38,728 nucleotides of DNA. Origin: Sphaerobacter sp. Lineage in GTDB: Bacteria > Chloroflexota > Chloroflexia > Thermomicrobiales > Thermomicrobiaceae. The position numbers and the translations under genes are program-made. The stretch's first letter is position 1; the number at the start of each line of letters is the position of its first letter. Below the pieces are notes generated by a model, which saw nothing but the letters and a program-made list of their open reading frames with translations, ran no database searches and had not been told where the DNA came from. The DNA lies in contig JASBVL010000023.1 in assembly GCA_029961075.1 (NCBI GenBank), positions 1 through 38,728 of the forward strand, read 5' to 3'. Below are positions 9,159 through 17,510 of the stretch, piece after piece.

Positions 9159-11906
9159 ATGAAGTCCGCGCAGGATCCCCGGGGACGCACGCTCATGCTG
9201 GTGGATGGCCACGGGCTGGCCTACCGGGCGTTCCACGCCCTTCCCGACACGCTGGCCACGGCGTCCGGTGAGCCGACCAACGCCGTCTTCGGCTTCGTCT
9301 CCATGCTCCTCGAGGTGCTGCGCGCCTACCGGCCCGAATACGTCGTCGTCAGCTTCGATGTCGGGCGCACCTTTCGCCACGACGCGTTCGAGGCCTACAA
9401 GGCCCACCGCACGCCCATGCCGGACGACCTGCGGCGCCAGATGGAGCGCATCCATGAGGTGCTGGACGCGCTCAACATCCCGGTCTTCACCCGCGAGGGC
9501 TACGAGGCGGATGACGTGATCGCCACGCTCGCCCGGCTCGCGGCCGAGCGGCACATGCGCGTGCTGGTGGTGACCGGCGATAGCGACCTGCTCCAACTGG
9601 CCGACGGGGGTGTCCAGATTATCCTCCCCGGCCGGCAGCGCTTCGGCGACTACCGGGTCTTCGACCGGCAGGCGGTGATCGAGCGCTACGGCTTCCCACC
9701 CGAGCGGCTGCCCGAGTACAAGGCGCTGGTCGGCGACGCATCCGACAACATCCCTGGCGTGCCCGGCATCGGCGCCAAGACCGCCACCGCCCTGGTCCAG
9801 AAGTACCCGAGCCTGGAGGCGATGCGCGAACATCTCGACGAGATCACGCCGCCCCGCGCCCGCACCGCGCTCGCCGAGCACTTCGACCAGGCGCTGTGGG
9901 GCCGCGAGCTCGCCACGGTCGTGCGGGACATCGACCTGGAGCTCGACCTCGACCGCTGCGTCCTGGGCGACTACGACCGCGAGCGGGTCCTCAAGGTGTT
10001 CCGCGAGCTCGAGTTCCGCACGCTGGTCAACCGGCTGCCCGAGCCGATCCGCCAGCCCGCGACCCCCGCGGCCCCCGCGCCGCAGTCCGAGCGAACCATC
10101 GTCCGCTTCGACCACCAGCTCAGCAGCCTGCTCGACGCGCTGCGCAGCGCCCAGGCGATCGCGCTCGACGTCGAGACGACCTCCACCGCCCCGATGCGGG
10201 CCCGGCTCGTCGGCATCGCCCTGGCGACCAACGGGCAGCGGAGCTTCTACGTGCCGCTGACCCATGCCAACGACCATGAGCAACTCGACGCCGACGAGGT
10301 GCGCGAGGCGCTCACACCGGTGCTGGCCGACCCGCGCACCGTCATCTACGCCCACCACGGCAAGTACGACGCGCTGGTGCTGGAGCGGGCCGGCTACCCG
10401 CGCCCACGGATCGCCTTCGATACCATGATCGCCGCCTACCTGCTGGGGGAGCACGCGATCGATCTCAAGTCGCTCGCCTTCCATCGCCTCGGCATGGAGA
10501 TGACGGAGATCGGCGAGCTGATCGGGCGCGGGCGCAACCAGCTCACCATGGACCTGACGGCGGTCCAGCAGGCCGCGGACTACGCCTGCGCCGATGTCGA
10601 GGCCACCTATCGGCTGGTGGAAGTCCTCCGGCCGGAGTTGGCGGCCCAGGACCAGGAGCGCTTGCTCAACGAGATCGAGCTGCCGCTGATCGACGTCCTC
10701 ATCGACATGGAGGAGGTGGGGATCGCGATCGACGTCGACTTCCTGCGCGAACTCTCGCGGCAGCTCACCGCGCAGCTCGCCGAGCTCGAGCGCGAGATTT
10801 ACCGCCTGGCCAAGCACCCCTTCAACATCAACTCCACGCGCCAGCTCGGCACCGTGCTCTTCGATGAGCTCGGCCTGCCCACTGGGCGCCGCACCAAGAC
10901 GGGCTACTCGGTCAGCCAGGAGGTCCTGGAGAACCTGCGGCACGCCCACCCGATCGTCGACTGCATCCTGGAGTACCGGCAACTGGGGAAGCTCAAGTCC
11001 ACCTACGTGGACGCCCTGCCCGAGCAGGTCAACCCCGAGACCGGTCGCGTCCATACCTCCTTCAACCAGACGATCGCGGCCACCGGACGCCTCAGCTCCT
11101 CCGACCCGAACCTGCAGAACATCCCGGTGCGCACGGAGCTCGGCCGGCTGGTCCGCCGCGCCTTCATCGCCGACAACCGCCCCGGCTACCGCCCGTTCGA
11201 CGAGGAGGCCGTGCTGCTCTCGGCCGACTACAGCCAGATCGAGTTGCGGCTCATGGCGCACCTGAGCGGCGACGAGCGTCTGGTCCGCGCCTTCCGCGAG
11301 GGGCAGGACATCCACGCCGCGACCGCGGCGGATGTCTTCGGCGTGCCGCTCCCGGCGGTGACGCCCGAGATGCGTCGCGTTGCCAAGACGGTGAACTTCG
11401 GCATCATGTACGGCATGCAGGCCTACGGGCTCGCCCGCGACACCGGGATGAGCCGACAGGAGGCGCAGCGCTTCATCGACCGCTACATGGCGCGCCTGCC
11501 GGGCGTGCGGCAGTTCCTGGAGCGCATCAAGCGCCAGGCCCTGGAGCAGGGCTATGTCGCCACCATGTTCGGCCGGCGCCGCTATGTCCCCGACATCGCC
11601 TCCTCCAACGTCAACCGCCGGCTCGCGGCGGAGCGGATCGCGATCAACATGCCGCTGCAAGGCTCGGCCGCCGACATCATGAAGATCGCGATGATCCGCC
11701 TCCGGAAGGAAATGCGGCAGCGCCAGATGCGGAGCCGGATGCTCCTTCAGGTCCACGACGAGCTGCTGTTCGAAGTGCCGCGATCCGAGGTGCGCGCGAT
11801 GGCGGACCTGGCTACCGAGATCATGGAGAACGTCACCACCCTGAGCGTCCCGCTGGTGGTCGAGGTGGCGGTGGGCCCCAACTGGGACGAACTAGAGCCG
11901 ATCTAA
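9159..11906 (+). CDS. polA: DNA polymerase I with 5'-3' and 3'-5' exonuclease domains
   Basis: 915 residues in three domains. Residues 1-300 are the 5'-3' nuclease (LVDGHGLAYRAFHAL, EADDVIATLA, GDSDLLQL, VGDASDNIPGVPGIGAKTA). Residues about 325-510 are the 3'-5' exonuclease, with the metal ligands apparently intact: DVE (Asp337, Glu339), KYD in exo II, and YACAD (Tyr475, Asp479). The polymerase domain has motif A DYSQIELRL (Asp690), motif B RRVAKTVNFGIMYG and motif C QVHDELLF (Asp867). Phe747 aligns with Taq Phe667. It fills gaps in repair and Okazaki processing. The start ATG has GAGGAG directly upstream; a longer in-frame reading (from 8877) crosses both promoters and is rejected. Confidence 0.97.
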   Translation: MKSAQDPRGRTLMLVDGHGLAYRAFHALPDTLATASGEPTNAVFGFVSMLLEVLRAYRPEYVVVSFDVGRTFRHDAFEAYKAHRTPMPDDLRRQMERIHEVLDALNIPVFTREGYEADDVIATLARLAAERHMRVLVVTGDSDLLQLADGGVQIILPGRQRFGDYRVFDRQAVIERYGFPPERLPEYKALVGDASDNIPGVPGIGAKTATALVQKYPSLEAMREHLDEITPPRARTALAEHFDQALWGRELATVVRDIDLELDLDRCVLGDYDRERVLKVFRELEFRTLVNRLPEPIRQPATPAAPAPQSERTIVRFDHQLSSLLDALRSAQAIALDVETTSTAPMRARLVGIALATNGQRSFYVPLTHANDHEQLDADEVREALTPVLADPRTVIYAHHGKYDALVLERAGYPRPRIAFDTMIAAYLLGEHAIDLKSLAFHRLGMEMTEIGELIGRGRNQLTMDLTAVQQAADYACADVEATYRLVEVLRPELAAQDQERLLNEIELPLIDVLIDMEEVGIAIDVDFLRELSRQLTAQLAELEREIYRLAKHPFNINSTRQLGTVLFDELGLPTGRRTKTGYSVSQEVLENLRHAHPIVDCILEYRQLGKLKSTYVDALPEQVNPETGRVHTSFNQTIAATGRLSSSDPNLQNIPVRTELGRLVRRAFIADNRPGYRPFDEEAVLLSADYSQIELRLMAHLSGDERLVRAFREGQDIHAATAADVFGVPLPAVTPEMRRVAKTVNFGIMYGMQAYGLARDTGMSRQEAQRFIDRYMARLPGVRQFLERIKRQALEQGYVATMFGRRRYVPDIASSNVNRRLAAERIAINMPLQGSAADIMKIAMIRLRKEMRQRQMRSRMLLQVHDELLFEVPRSEVRAMADLATEIMENVTTLSVPLVVEVAVGPNWDELEPI

Positions 11907-11931
11907 CTCAACGTTGGTGATACTGGGTTGC

Positions 11932-11954
11932 TCTAGCGGCGCGATCGCGCTAGA
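11932..11954 (+). terminator. Hairpin downstream of polA
   Basis: TCTAGCG (11932-11938) and CGCTAGA (11948-11954) form a perfect 7-bp stem around a nine-base loop that is itself partly palindromic (GCGCGATCG). It starts 26 bases after the polA stop. No T-run follows, so termination efficiency is uncertain. Confidence 0.4.
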
Positions 11955-12000
11955 ATTCACGATGGCTTGATCAGAGCGGATCAGAGGAGGTCCGAGCGGG

Positions 12001-12319
12001 ATGCCGATCTACGAGTATCTGTGTGGGACGTGCGGCCACTCCGGCGGCCGCGCTGCAGAACGCCCGGACCAACGGCCGCTTCACCAGCCGGGGGATCCAG
12101 AGCCTGTATGCCTATGCCGCGATGGTGGGCGTCGACGTCCCCTCGCCGACACCCAGCCCCACCGCGGAGCCGGAGGCGGAGCCCGAGACGACGCCGACCG
12201 TGCCGGCGGGCGGGGCGCCCACGCCGACGGCCGCGCCGCAGCCCGCGCCGGCCCCCGCCCCAACGCCCACCCCGGCGGTCGAGCCGACGCCGGCCGAGCC
12301 CTCGGAGGAGGGTGAGTGA
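12001..12319 (+). pseudogene. Broken composite gene: FmdB-like start joined out of frame to a Pro/Thr/Ala-rich tail
   Basis: An excellent ribosome site (GAGGAGGT, 11983-11990) precedes ATG 12001. The first 13 residues, MPIYEYLCGTCGH, are the start of an FmdB-type zinc ribbon with one CxxC. After about 12040 the coding signal moves to the +1-shifted frame, which has almost exclusively G or C at third positions to the TGA at 12317-12319. That frame reads LQNARTNGRFTSRGIQSLYA and then a tail rich in Pro, Thr, Glu and Ala. The second CxxC and the rest of the FmdB core are missing. The original frame reads on to 12315 as arginine-rich non-family sequence. I infer a deletion plus frameshift, or a sequencing error at the GC-rich junction. 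The origin of the tail is unknown. Confidence 0.55.
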
Positions 12320-12363
12320 CGGACCTGGCCCGGGTGGTGCCGGTGCGGACCGTGGGGGCCGTG

Positions 12364-12372
12364 TGATATAGT
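12364..12372 (+). promoter_or_regulatory. Extended -10 promoter for the nuo operon
   Basis: TGATATAGT matches TGnTATAAT at all but one position. No clear -35 element is present 17 bases upstream. The predicted start lies about 43 nt before the nuoA ATG. It is the only promoter-like sequence I can see for the ten nuo genes. Confidence 0.5.
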
Positions 12373-12421
12373 ACACAAGCGTGGAGTCGCGCCCGGTCGC
12401 CACCCGGAGAGGACGCGCGGG

Positions 12422-12778
12422 ATGCTGCAAGGGTACGCGGTCATCGGCCTGATGCTCATCACGGCGATCGTGATGGGTTCGGTGCTGCTCCTGCTCGGGC
12501 GGCTCGTCCGCCCCTCCAGGCCCACCCCGGCGAAGCTCCAGCCTTACGAGAGCGGTATCCCCGACGTCAACCCGCCGCGCGCCCGCTACACGCCACGCTT
12601 CTACGTCGTGGCGATGCTCTTTGTGATCTTCGACATCGAGGCGATCTTCCTCTACCCGTGGGCCGTGTCGTTCGTGCCGCTCGGCGCCTACGGCTACGTG
12701 GCGGCGATCGTCTTCCTCAGCATCTTGCTGGCCGGCCTACTCTACGAGTGGAAGAAGGGGGCGCTCGAATGGGTGTGA
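12422..12778 (+). CDS. nuoA: NADH-quinone oxidoreductase subunit A
   Basis: 118 residues, three transmembrane helices. The loop between helices 1 and 2 has [19 protein letters not shown], and helix 2 carries [21 protein letters not shown], both diagnostic of NuoA, including the acidic DIEAIF cluster used in proton transfer near the quinone site. GGAGAGGA lies 10-17 bases before the ATG. The stop overlaps the nuoB start by ten bases. First gene of the nuo operon. Confidence 0.96.
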   Translation: MLQGYAVIGLMLITAIVMGSVLLLLGRLVRPSRPTPAKLQPYESGIPDVNPPRARYTPRFYVVAMLFVIFDIEAIFLYPWAVSFVPLGAYGYVAAIVFLSILLAGLLYEWKKGALEWV

Positions 12779-13326
12779 TCGAGAACCGATTCGAGCACAA
12801 CATCCTGACCACCACCGTGGATGCGGTCTTCAACTGGGCGCGGCGGTCGAGCTTGTGGTGGCTGCAGTTCGGATTGGCGTGCTGTGCCATCGAGATGATC
12901 AGCGCGGCGATGCCGCGCTTCGACATGGCCGAACGCTTCGGCATGCTGTACCGGGCGTCGCCGCGCCAGGCCGACCTGATGATCGTGGCCGGCACGGTGA
13001 CGAAGAAGATGGCGCCGGTCGTCCGCCAGCTCTACGACCAGATGGCCGATCCGAAGTGGGTCATCAGCATGGGGAGCTGCGCCAACGTGGGCGGGCCGTT
13101 CGACACCTATGCGGTGGTCCAGGGGGTGGATCAGGTCATCCCGGTCGATGTCTATGTGCCCGGCTGCCCTCCGCTCCCCGAGGCGCTCTACTACGGGGTG
13201 CTGGAGCTGCAGAACCGGGTGATCAAGTACGACACGATCGCCAAGAAGCAGGGCGTCGAGGCGGCCGAGGCGGACCGAGTCCGCGCGCGCGAAGAGGCGC
13301 AGGCCGCGCTGGGGGTCCGGCGCTAG
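12769..13326 (+). CDS. nuoB: NADH-quinone oxidoreductase subunit B (cluster N2 protein)
   Basis: 185 residues. Peripheral-arm subunit that holds the last iron-sulfur cluster, N2, which reduces quinone. All four cluster cysteines are visible: the tandem Cys38-Cys39 in GLACCAIEM, Cys104 in MGSCANVGG and Cys133 in VPGCPP. ATG 12769 was chosen because the family starts shortly before the conserved [15 protein letters not shown] segment and because it overlaps the end of nuoA by ten bases. A longer in-frame reading inside nuoA is not conserved. The charged C-terminal 30 residues are variable in the family. Confidence 0.96.
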   Translation: MGVIENRFEHNILTTTVDAVFNWARRSSLWWLQFGLACCAIEMISAAMPRFDMAERFGMLYRASPRQADLMIVAGTVTKKMAPVVRQLYDQMADPKWVISMGSCANVGGPFDTYAVVQGVDQVIPVDVYVPGCPPLPEALYYGVLELQNRVIKYDTIAKKQGVEAAEADRVRAREEAQAALGVRR

Positions 13327-13351
13327 CTTCCGCGGCGGAAGAGGTGCATAC

Positions 13352-13960
13352 GTGTCTGACGAAAGGCAGATTGCCGCGATGCCGCGGCCGGAGCCCTGGC
13401 GCGACACGGGCTACTGGGGGCCGACCGACCCCGACGCACACCCAGCGGTCCGCGCGATCCGTGAGCAGTTCCCCGACGCCTACATCGACGCCTACTCCTT
13501 CCGCGACGAGATGACGGTGCGGGTGGAGCGCCCCCGCTACCGCGACGTGATCCAGTTCCTGCGGGATCACCCCGATCTCCAGTACACGATGCTGTCCGAC
13601 GAGACCGCGGTCGATATGCTCCGGCTGCGGGACGATCCGCGCTTCGACGTCGTGGCGCAGCTCTACTCGCTGCGCCGCCGCCAGCGGCTGCGCGTCAAGA
13701 CCGGGGTGAACGACGGGGAGCTGGTCCCCTCGCTGGTGCCGGTCTTCGCGGCGGCCGGGTGGCTGGAGCGCGAGATCTACGACATGTTCGGCATCGTGTT
13801 TGAGGGGCACCCGGACCTGCGCCGCATTCTCTTGCCGGAGGACTGGGACGAGGGCCACCCGCTGCGCAAGGACTACCCGCTGCGCGGCTACCGGGAGTAT
13901 GTGCAGCCCGGCTTCGAGGCGCCCGCGCCGCGTGTCCGCTCGAGACTTCGGAGGCCGTAG
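13352..13960 (+). CDS. nuoC: NADH-quinone oxidoreductase subunit C
   Basis: 202 residues, 30-kDa subunit family, a peripheral-arm scaffold next to NuoD and NuoB. The diagnostic stretch is [20 protein letters not shown] followed by RRILLPEDW and [10 protein letters not shown]. The start is GTG 13352 with GGAAGAGGTG a few bases upstream, 25 bp after nuoB. It is a separate gene here; in some bacteria nuoC and nuoD are fused. The nuoD ATG follows the stop after four bases. Confidence 0.95.
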   Translation: MSDERQIAAMPRPEPWRDTGYWGPTDPDAHPAVRAIREQFPDAYIDAYSFRDEMTVRVERPRYRDVIQFLRDHPDLQYTMLSDETAVDMLRLRDDPRFDVVAQLYSLRRRQRLRVKTGVNDGELVPSLVPVFAAAGWLEREIYDMFGIVFEGHPDLRRILLPEDWDEGHPLRKDYPLRGYREYVQPGFEAPAPRVRSRLRRP

Positions 13961-13964
13961 CGTC

Positions 13965-15197
13965 ATGTCGCTGGAGATCACCGAGCCAACCCCGGTCATT
14001 ATCAGCGAAGAGCGGCAGGTGTCGGACACCCGGCGCGAGCTGGTGCTCAACATGGGGCCGCAGCACCCCAGCACCCACGGCGTGCTCCGCGTCCGGTTGA
14101 CGCTGGAGGGGGAGACGATCACCGGCTGCGACCCGGTCATCGGCTATCTGCACCGCGGCGTCGAGAAGCTGGGGGAGTCGAAGCGCTACGCGCAGTTCGT
14201 CCCCTGGACCGACCGCACCGACTACGTCGCGGCGCCATCCAACAACCTGGGCTATGTGCTGACGGTCGAGAAGCTGCTCGGGATCGAGGCCCCGGAGCGG
14301 GCGCAGTACTGGCGCATGATCATGGCCGAGCTGGCCCGGCTCGCCTCGCACCTGGTCTGGCTGGGCACCCACGCGCTCGACATCGGCGCGCTCTCGATGT
14401 CGCTCTACTGCTTCCGCGAGCGCGAGATGATCCTCGACATCTTCGAGAAGTTCTGCGGCGCCCGGCTGACGACCAACATGATGGAGATCGGCGGCTTCTC
14501 GCGGCCCATCCCGCCCGACCTGCCGGACATGATCCGCGACTTCCTCGCCGTCTTCCCCAAGCGGCAGCGGGAGTATGAGGACATGCTCTCGGCCAACCCG
14601 ATCTGGCTGGCGCGCACGCGCGGCGTCGGGGTCATCGAGCCGGACGTCGCCATCAACTACGGGCTCACCGGCGCCTGCCTGCGCGGCTCGGGCGTCAACT
14701 ACGACGTGCGCAAGGCGCAGCCCTATCTCTTCTACGACCGCGTCGACTTCGAAGTGCCGCTCGGCACGCACGGGGACGTCTACGATCGCTACCTGGTGCG
14801 CATGGAAGAGATGCGCCAGTCGCTGAAGATCATCCAGCAGTGCCTGGACCAGGTGCCGACCGACGGCCCGCTGAAGCTGGCGGAGTCGAACTACGTCATC
14901 CCGCCCCACGACACGGTGCTGACGACCGCCGAGGACATGCAGCGGCACTTCATCTGGGTGATCAAGGGCTTCTCGCCCCCGAAGGGGGAGGTCTACCTCG
15001 CCATCGAGCACTCCAAGGGGGAGCTGGGCCACTACATCGTGAGCGACGGGTCACCGATCCCCTACCGGCTGCGCATTCGTACGCCGGACTTCGTCAATCT
15101 CCAGTCGCTCCCGTATATGGCCGAGGGAGCCATGCTGGCGGACGTGGTAGCGTTGATCGGCACGATCGACATCGTGCTGGGATCGGTGGACCGCTGA
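13965..15197 (+). CDS. nuoD: NADH-quinone oxidoreductase subunit D (quinone-site subunit)
   Basis: 410 residues, 49-kDa subunit family, related to the large subunit of [NiFe] hydrogenases. Visible motifs are NMGPQHPSTHGVLR (quinone-site histidine region), GYLHRGVEKL, RTDYVAAPSNN, ARLASHLVWLGTHALDIGA and, at the end, LPYMAEGAMLADVVALIGTI. With NuoB it forms the quinone pocket. ATG 13965 lies four bases after nuoC, which suggests coupling; a longer in-frame reading inside nuoC is not conserved. It is followed by a 124-bp gap before nuoH. Confidence 0.96.
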   Translation: MSLEITEPTPVIISEERQVSDTRRELVLNMGPQHPSTHGVLRVRLTLEGETITGCDPVIGYLHRGVEKLGESKRYAQFVPWTDRTDYVAAPSNNLGYVLTVEKLLGIEAPERAQYWRMIMAELARLASHLVWLGTHALDIGALSMSLYCFREREMILDIFEKFCGARLTTNMMEIGGFSRPIPPDLPDMIRDFLAVFPKRQREYEDMLSANPIWLARTRGVGVIEPDVAINYGLTGACLRGSGVNYDVRKAQPYLFYDRVDFEVPLGTHGDVYDRYLVRMEEMRQSLKIIQQCLDQVPTDGPLKLAESNYVIPPHDTVLTTAEDMQRHFIWVIKGFSPPKGEVYLAIEHSKGELGHYIVSDGSPIPYRLRIRTPDFVNLQSLPYMAEGAMLADVVALIGTIDIVLGSVDR

Positions 15198-15216
15198 CCG
15201 TGTGTGACTCGGCGCG

Positions 15217-15242
15217 GCCCGGTACGCGGCGCTGCGCCGGGC
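15217..15242 (+). other. GC-rich hairpin in the nuoD-nuoH gap
   Basis: GCCCGG (15217-15222) can pair with CCGGGC (15237-15242), with further GC pairs inside. The 124-bp gap (15198-15321) has no open frame large enough for a complex I subunit and no clear promoter. The hairpin may act as a stabiliser or attenuator between the peripheral-arm and membrane-arm genes. Confidence 0.3.
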
Positions 15243-15321
15243 TTCGGTGTGCGCCGGAGTCTGGGGGCCGGCGCAGCCGGGGTGCGGGGGACGCTAGGGG
15301 GAGCTTGAGGCGGGTGCTGGC

Positions 15322-16347
15322 ATGAACTGGGCGGCGTTCCTCAGCAACTACATCTTCGCGTTCATCGTGCTCAACGTCATGCTGGGCCTAATGGCCTACA
15401 TGACCTACTTCGAGCGCAAGGTGCTGGCGGCGATGCAGGACCGGGTGGGACCGAAGCGCACCGGCCCGTTCGGCCTCCTTCAGCCCATCGCCGACGGGAT
15501 CAAGCTCCTCGCCAAAGAGGACATCGTCCCCAAGAACGCCGACCGGCTGGTCTTCCTGGTCGCGCCGCTGCTCTCGTTCGTGCTGGCGCCGCTTTCCGCC
15601 GCGGTCATCCCCTTCGGGGGGACGGTCACCGTCTTCGGCCAGGAGGTGAACCTCTACGTCGCCGACATCAACGTCGCCGTGCTCTACGTCCTGGCCCTCG
15701 GCGGCATGGGTGTCTACGGGATCATCCTCGGCGGGTATGCGTCGGCCAACCGCTACTCGCTGCTGGGGGCGCTGCGCTCGGCGGCGCAGGTGATCAGCTA
15801 CGAGATCGTCCTCGGCCTGTCGCTGGTGGGCGTCTTTATCCTGTCCGGCACGCTGAGCCTGGTGCAGATCCTGGAGGCGCAGCAGCAGCCGCTGTCCTTC
15901 GGCGGGGTGCAGGTGCCCAACTGGTACATTCTGAGCCAGCCGCTGGGCTTCGTGCTCTTCCTGATCGCGGCGGTGGCGGAGACCAACCGGGCGCCGTTCG
16001 ACCTGCCGGAGGCCGAGTCGGAGCTGATCGGCGGCTTCCACACCGAGTACTCGGGCTTCCGCTTCTCGTTCTTCTTCCTCGCCGAGTACATCAACATGAT
16101 CGCCGTCTCGCTCCTGGCCGCGACGCTCTTCCTCGGCGGCACCGACGGGCCGATCGCCGACGGGGTGTGGTGGCTGGCGGCCAAGGCGGCCCTCTTCCTC
16201 TTCTTCTACATCTGGCTGCGGACCACGCTGCCGCGCTTCCGCTACGACCAGTTGATGGGGCTCGCCTGGAAGGTGCTGCTGCCGCTGGCGTTGATCAATA
16301 TCGCGCTGACCGGCTTGATCCGGTTGTGGGGGTTGGGTCTGCTCTAG
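15322..16347 (+). CDS. nuoH: NADH-quinone oxidoreductase subunit H
   Basis: 341 residues, eight or more helices, the membrane subunit at the junction with the peripheral arm. Signature motifs are TYFERKVLAAMQDRVGPKR near the N-terminus, GLLQPIADGIKLLAKED, and AETNRAPFDLPEAESELIGG followed by GFHTEYSG, the acidic loop lining the quinone channel. A purine-rich AGGGGGA and GAGGCGG precede the ATG. In many genomes nuoI comes next; here nuoJ follows after 45 bp. Confidence 0.96.
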   Translation: MNWAAFLSNYIFAFIVLNVMLGLMAYMTYFERKVLAAMQDRVGPKRTGPFGLLQPIADGIKLLAKEDIVPKNADRLVFLVAPLLSFVLAPLSAAVIPFGGTVTVFGQEVNLYVADINVAVLYVLALGGMGVYGIILGGYASANRYSLLGALRSAAQVISYEIVLGLSLVGVFILSGTLSLVQILEAQQQPLSFGGVQVPNWYILSQPLGFVLFLIAAVAETNRAPFDLPEAESELIGGFHTEYSGFRFSFFFLAEYINMIAVSLLAATLFLGGTDGPIADGVWWLAAKAALFLFFYIWLRTTLPRFRYDQLMGLAWKVLLPLALINIALTGLIRLWGLGLL

Positions 16348-16392
16348 GGGGTAGTGACGCGCGGCGCGCGCGACGAGGAGACGAGCAGCGTC

Positions 16393-17118
16393 ATGTCGGC
16401 TGAGGTCCTGGTCTTCGACATCCTGGGAGCGATCGCGGTGCTGGCCGCGGCCGGCGTCGTGCTGGCCCGGAATCCGGTCCACAGTGCGCTGGCGCTGGTC
16501 GTCAGCTTCGTCAACGTGGCCGCGATCTACGTCATCCTGCGGGCCGAGTTCCTGGCGGCGGCGCAGATCATCGTCTACACCGGCGCCATCCTGGTGCTGG
16601 TCCTGTTCGTGATCATGCTCGTGGATCCGGACAACCTGCCCGAGTTCCACGGCGGCCGTCCGGTGCAGCGCCTGCTCGCCCTCATCCTCGGGCTGGCGCT
16701 GCTGGGCGAAGTGATGGCCGCGATCCTGACGCGCACCATCGTCGGGCAGCCGGGCCCGTGGTCGCCGCAGGCGGTCGCGGCCGTCGGGGGCAACACGCAG
16801 GCGCTGGGCCGGGTGCTCTACTCGGGCTACGTCCTGCCGATCCAGGTCACGGCGGTGCTGCTGCTGGCGGCCACGATCGGGGCCCTGGTGCTGGCCCGGC
16901 CGGATACCCCGCGGGTCCGCGCCCTCGTGCGCGACACCGCGACCATCTCGCTGGCGCACCCGCGCGGCAGCGAGATGGCCAACGGCGTCGAGCCGGCGCT
17001 GCCGGCCCTGGCCGCCGGCCAGCTCAAGCTGGAGGCCGGCGAGCGCACGCTGGTCATGGCGAAGTCCGGCGATGATTTCCTGGATCAGCCGGTCTGGGGG
17101 GAGCGGCACCAGTCATGA
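16393..17118 (+). CDS. nuoJ: NADH-quinone oxidoreductase subunit J
   Basis: 241 residues with five hydrophobic helices. The conserved ILRAEFLAAAQIIVYTGAILVL region (helix 3, with the pi-bulge Tyr-Thr-Gly) identifies NuoJ. I chose ATG 16393, after GACGAGGAG; an in-frame GTG at 16354 would add 13 non-conserved residues. After the last helix the protein carries about 70 extra hydrophilic residues (from ARPDTPRVRALVRD to the end), longer than usual NuoJ tails, which may contact neighbouring subunits. The last codons overlap the nuoK start (ATGA). Confidence 0.93.
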   Translation: MSAEVLVFDILGAIAVLAAAGVVLARNPVHSALALVVSFVNVAAIYVILRAEFLAAAQIIVYTGAILVLVLFVIMLVDPDNLPEFHGGRPVQRLLALILGLALLGEVMAAILTRTIVGQPGPWSPQAVAAVGGNTQALGRVLYSGYVLPIQVTAVLLLAATIGALVLARPDTPRVRALVRDTATISLAHPRGSEMANGVEPALPALAAGQLKLEAGERTLVMAKSGDDFLDQPVWGERHQS

Positions 17119-17423
17119 GCGAGTTGACCGCCACGCACTTTCTCACGCTCAGCGCGGCGCTCTTCATCATCGGCATGCTGGGGGTGCTGATCCGCCGCAA
17201 CGTGCTGGTGATCTTCATGTGCATCGAGCTGATGTTCAACGCGGTGAACGTCAGCTTCATCGGGTTCGCCTGGGAGCAGCACTCGCTGGTTGGGCAGACC
17301 TTCGCCCTGTTCATCATCGCCGTCGCGGCAGCCGAGGCGGTGGTGGGCTTGGGGATCATCATGGCCCTGTCCCGGCGGCTCGACACGGTGGACATCGATC
17401 AGGTGCACGAGCTGCGGGAATGA
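17115..17423 (+). CDS. nuoK: NADH-quinone oxidoreductase subunit K
   Basis: 102 residues, three helices, MrpC-like. The conserved glutamate of helix 2 is in FMCIELMFNAVNVSF, and the second in AVAAAEAVVGLGI, both needed for proton transfer in the family. The ATG overlaps the nuoJ stop by four bases. The 87 bp to nuoL contain no gene. Confidence 0.95.
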   Translation: MSELTATHFLTLSAALFIIGMLGVLIRRNVLVIFMCIELMFNAVNVSFIGFAWEQHSLVGQTFALFIIAVAAAEAVVGLGIIMALSRRLDTVDIDQVHELRE

Positions 17424-17510
17424 GCGGGCGCGGGGCGTCGGGTGTGATCGGACTGCGCCAGCACGCGGAGGCTGGCGGGCCGGGGCGCAGCTAGGGGAGT
17501 AGCCGTCGAG

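Noticed and set aside
9045-11756. 903-codon open frame antisense to polA
   Set aside because: Same GC artefact; polA is intact with all motifs.
12001-12060. Programmed frameshift in the FmdB-like gene
   Set aside because: No slippery heptamer or stimulatory pseudoknot that I can see; deletion or sequencing error is simpler.
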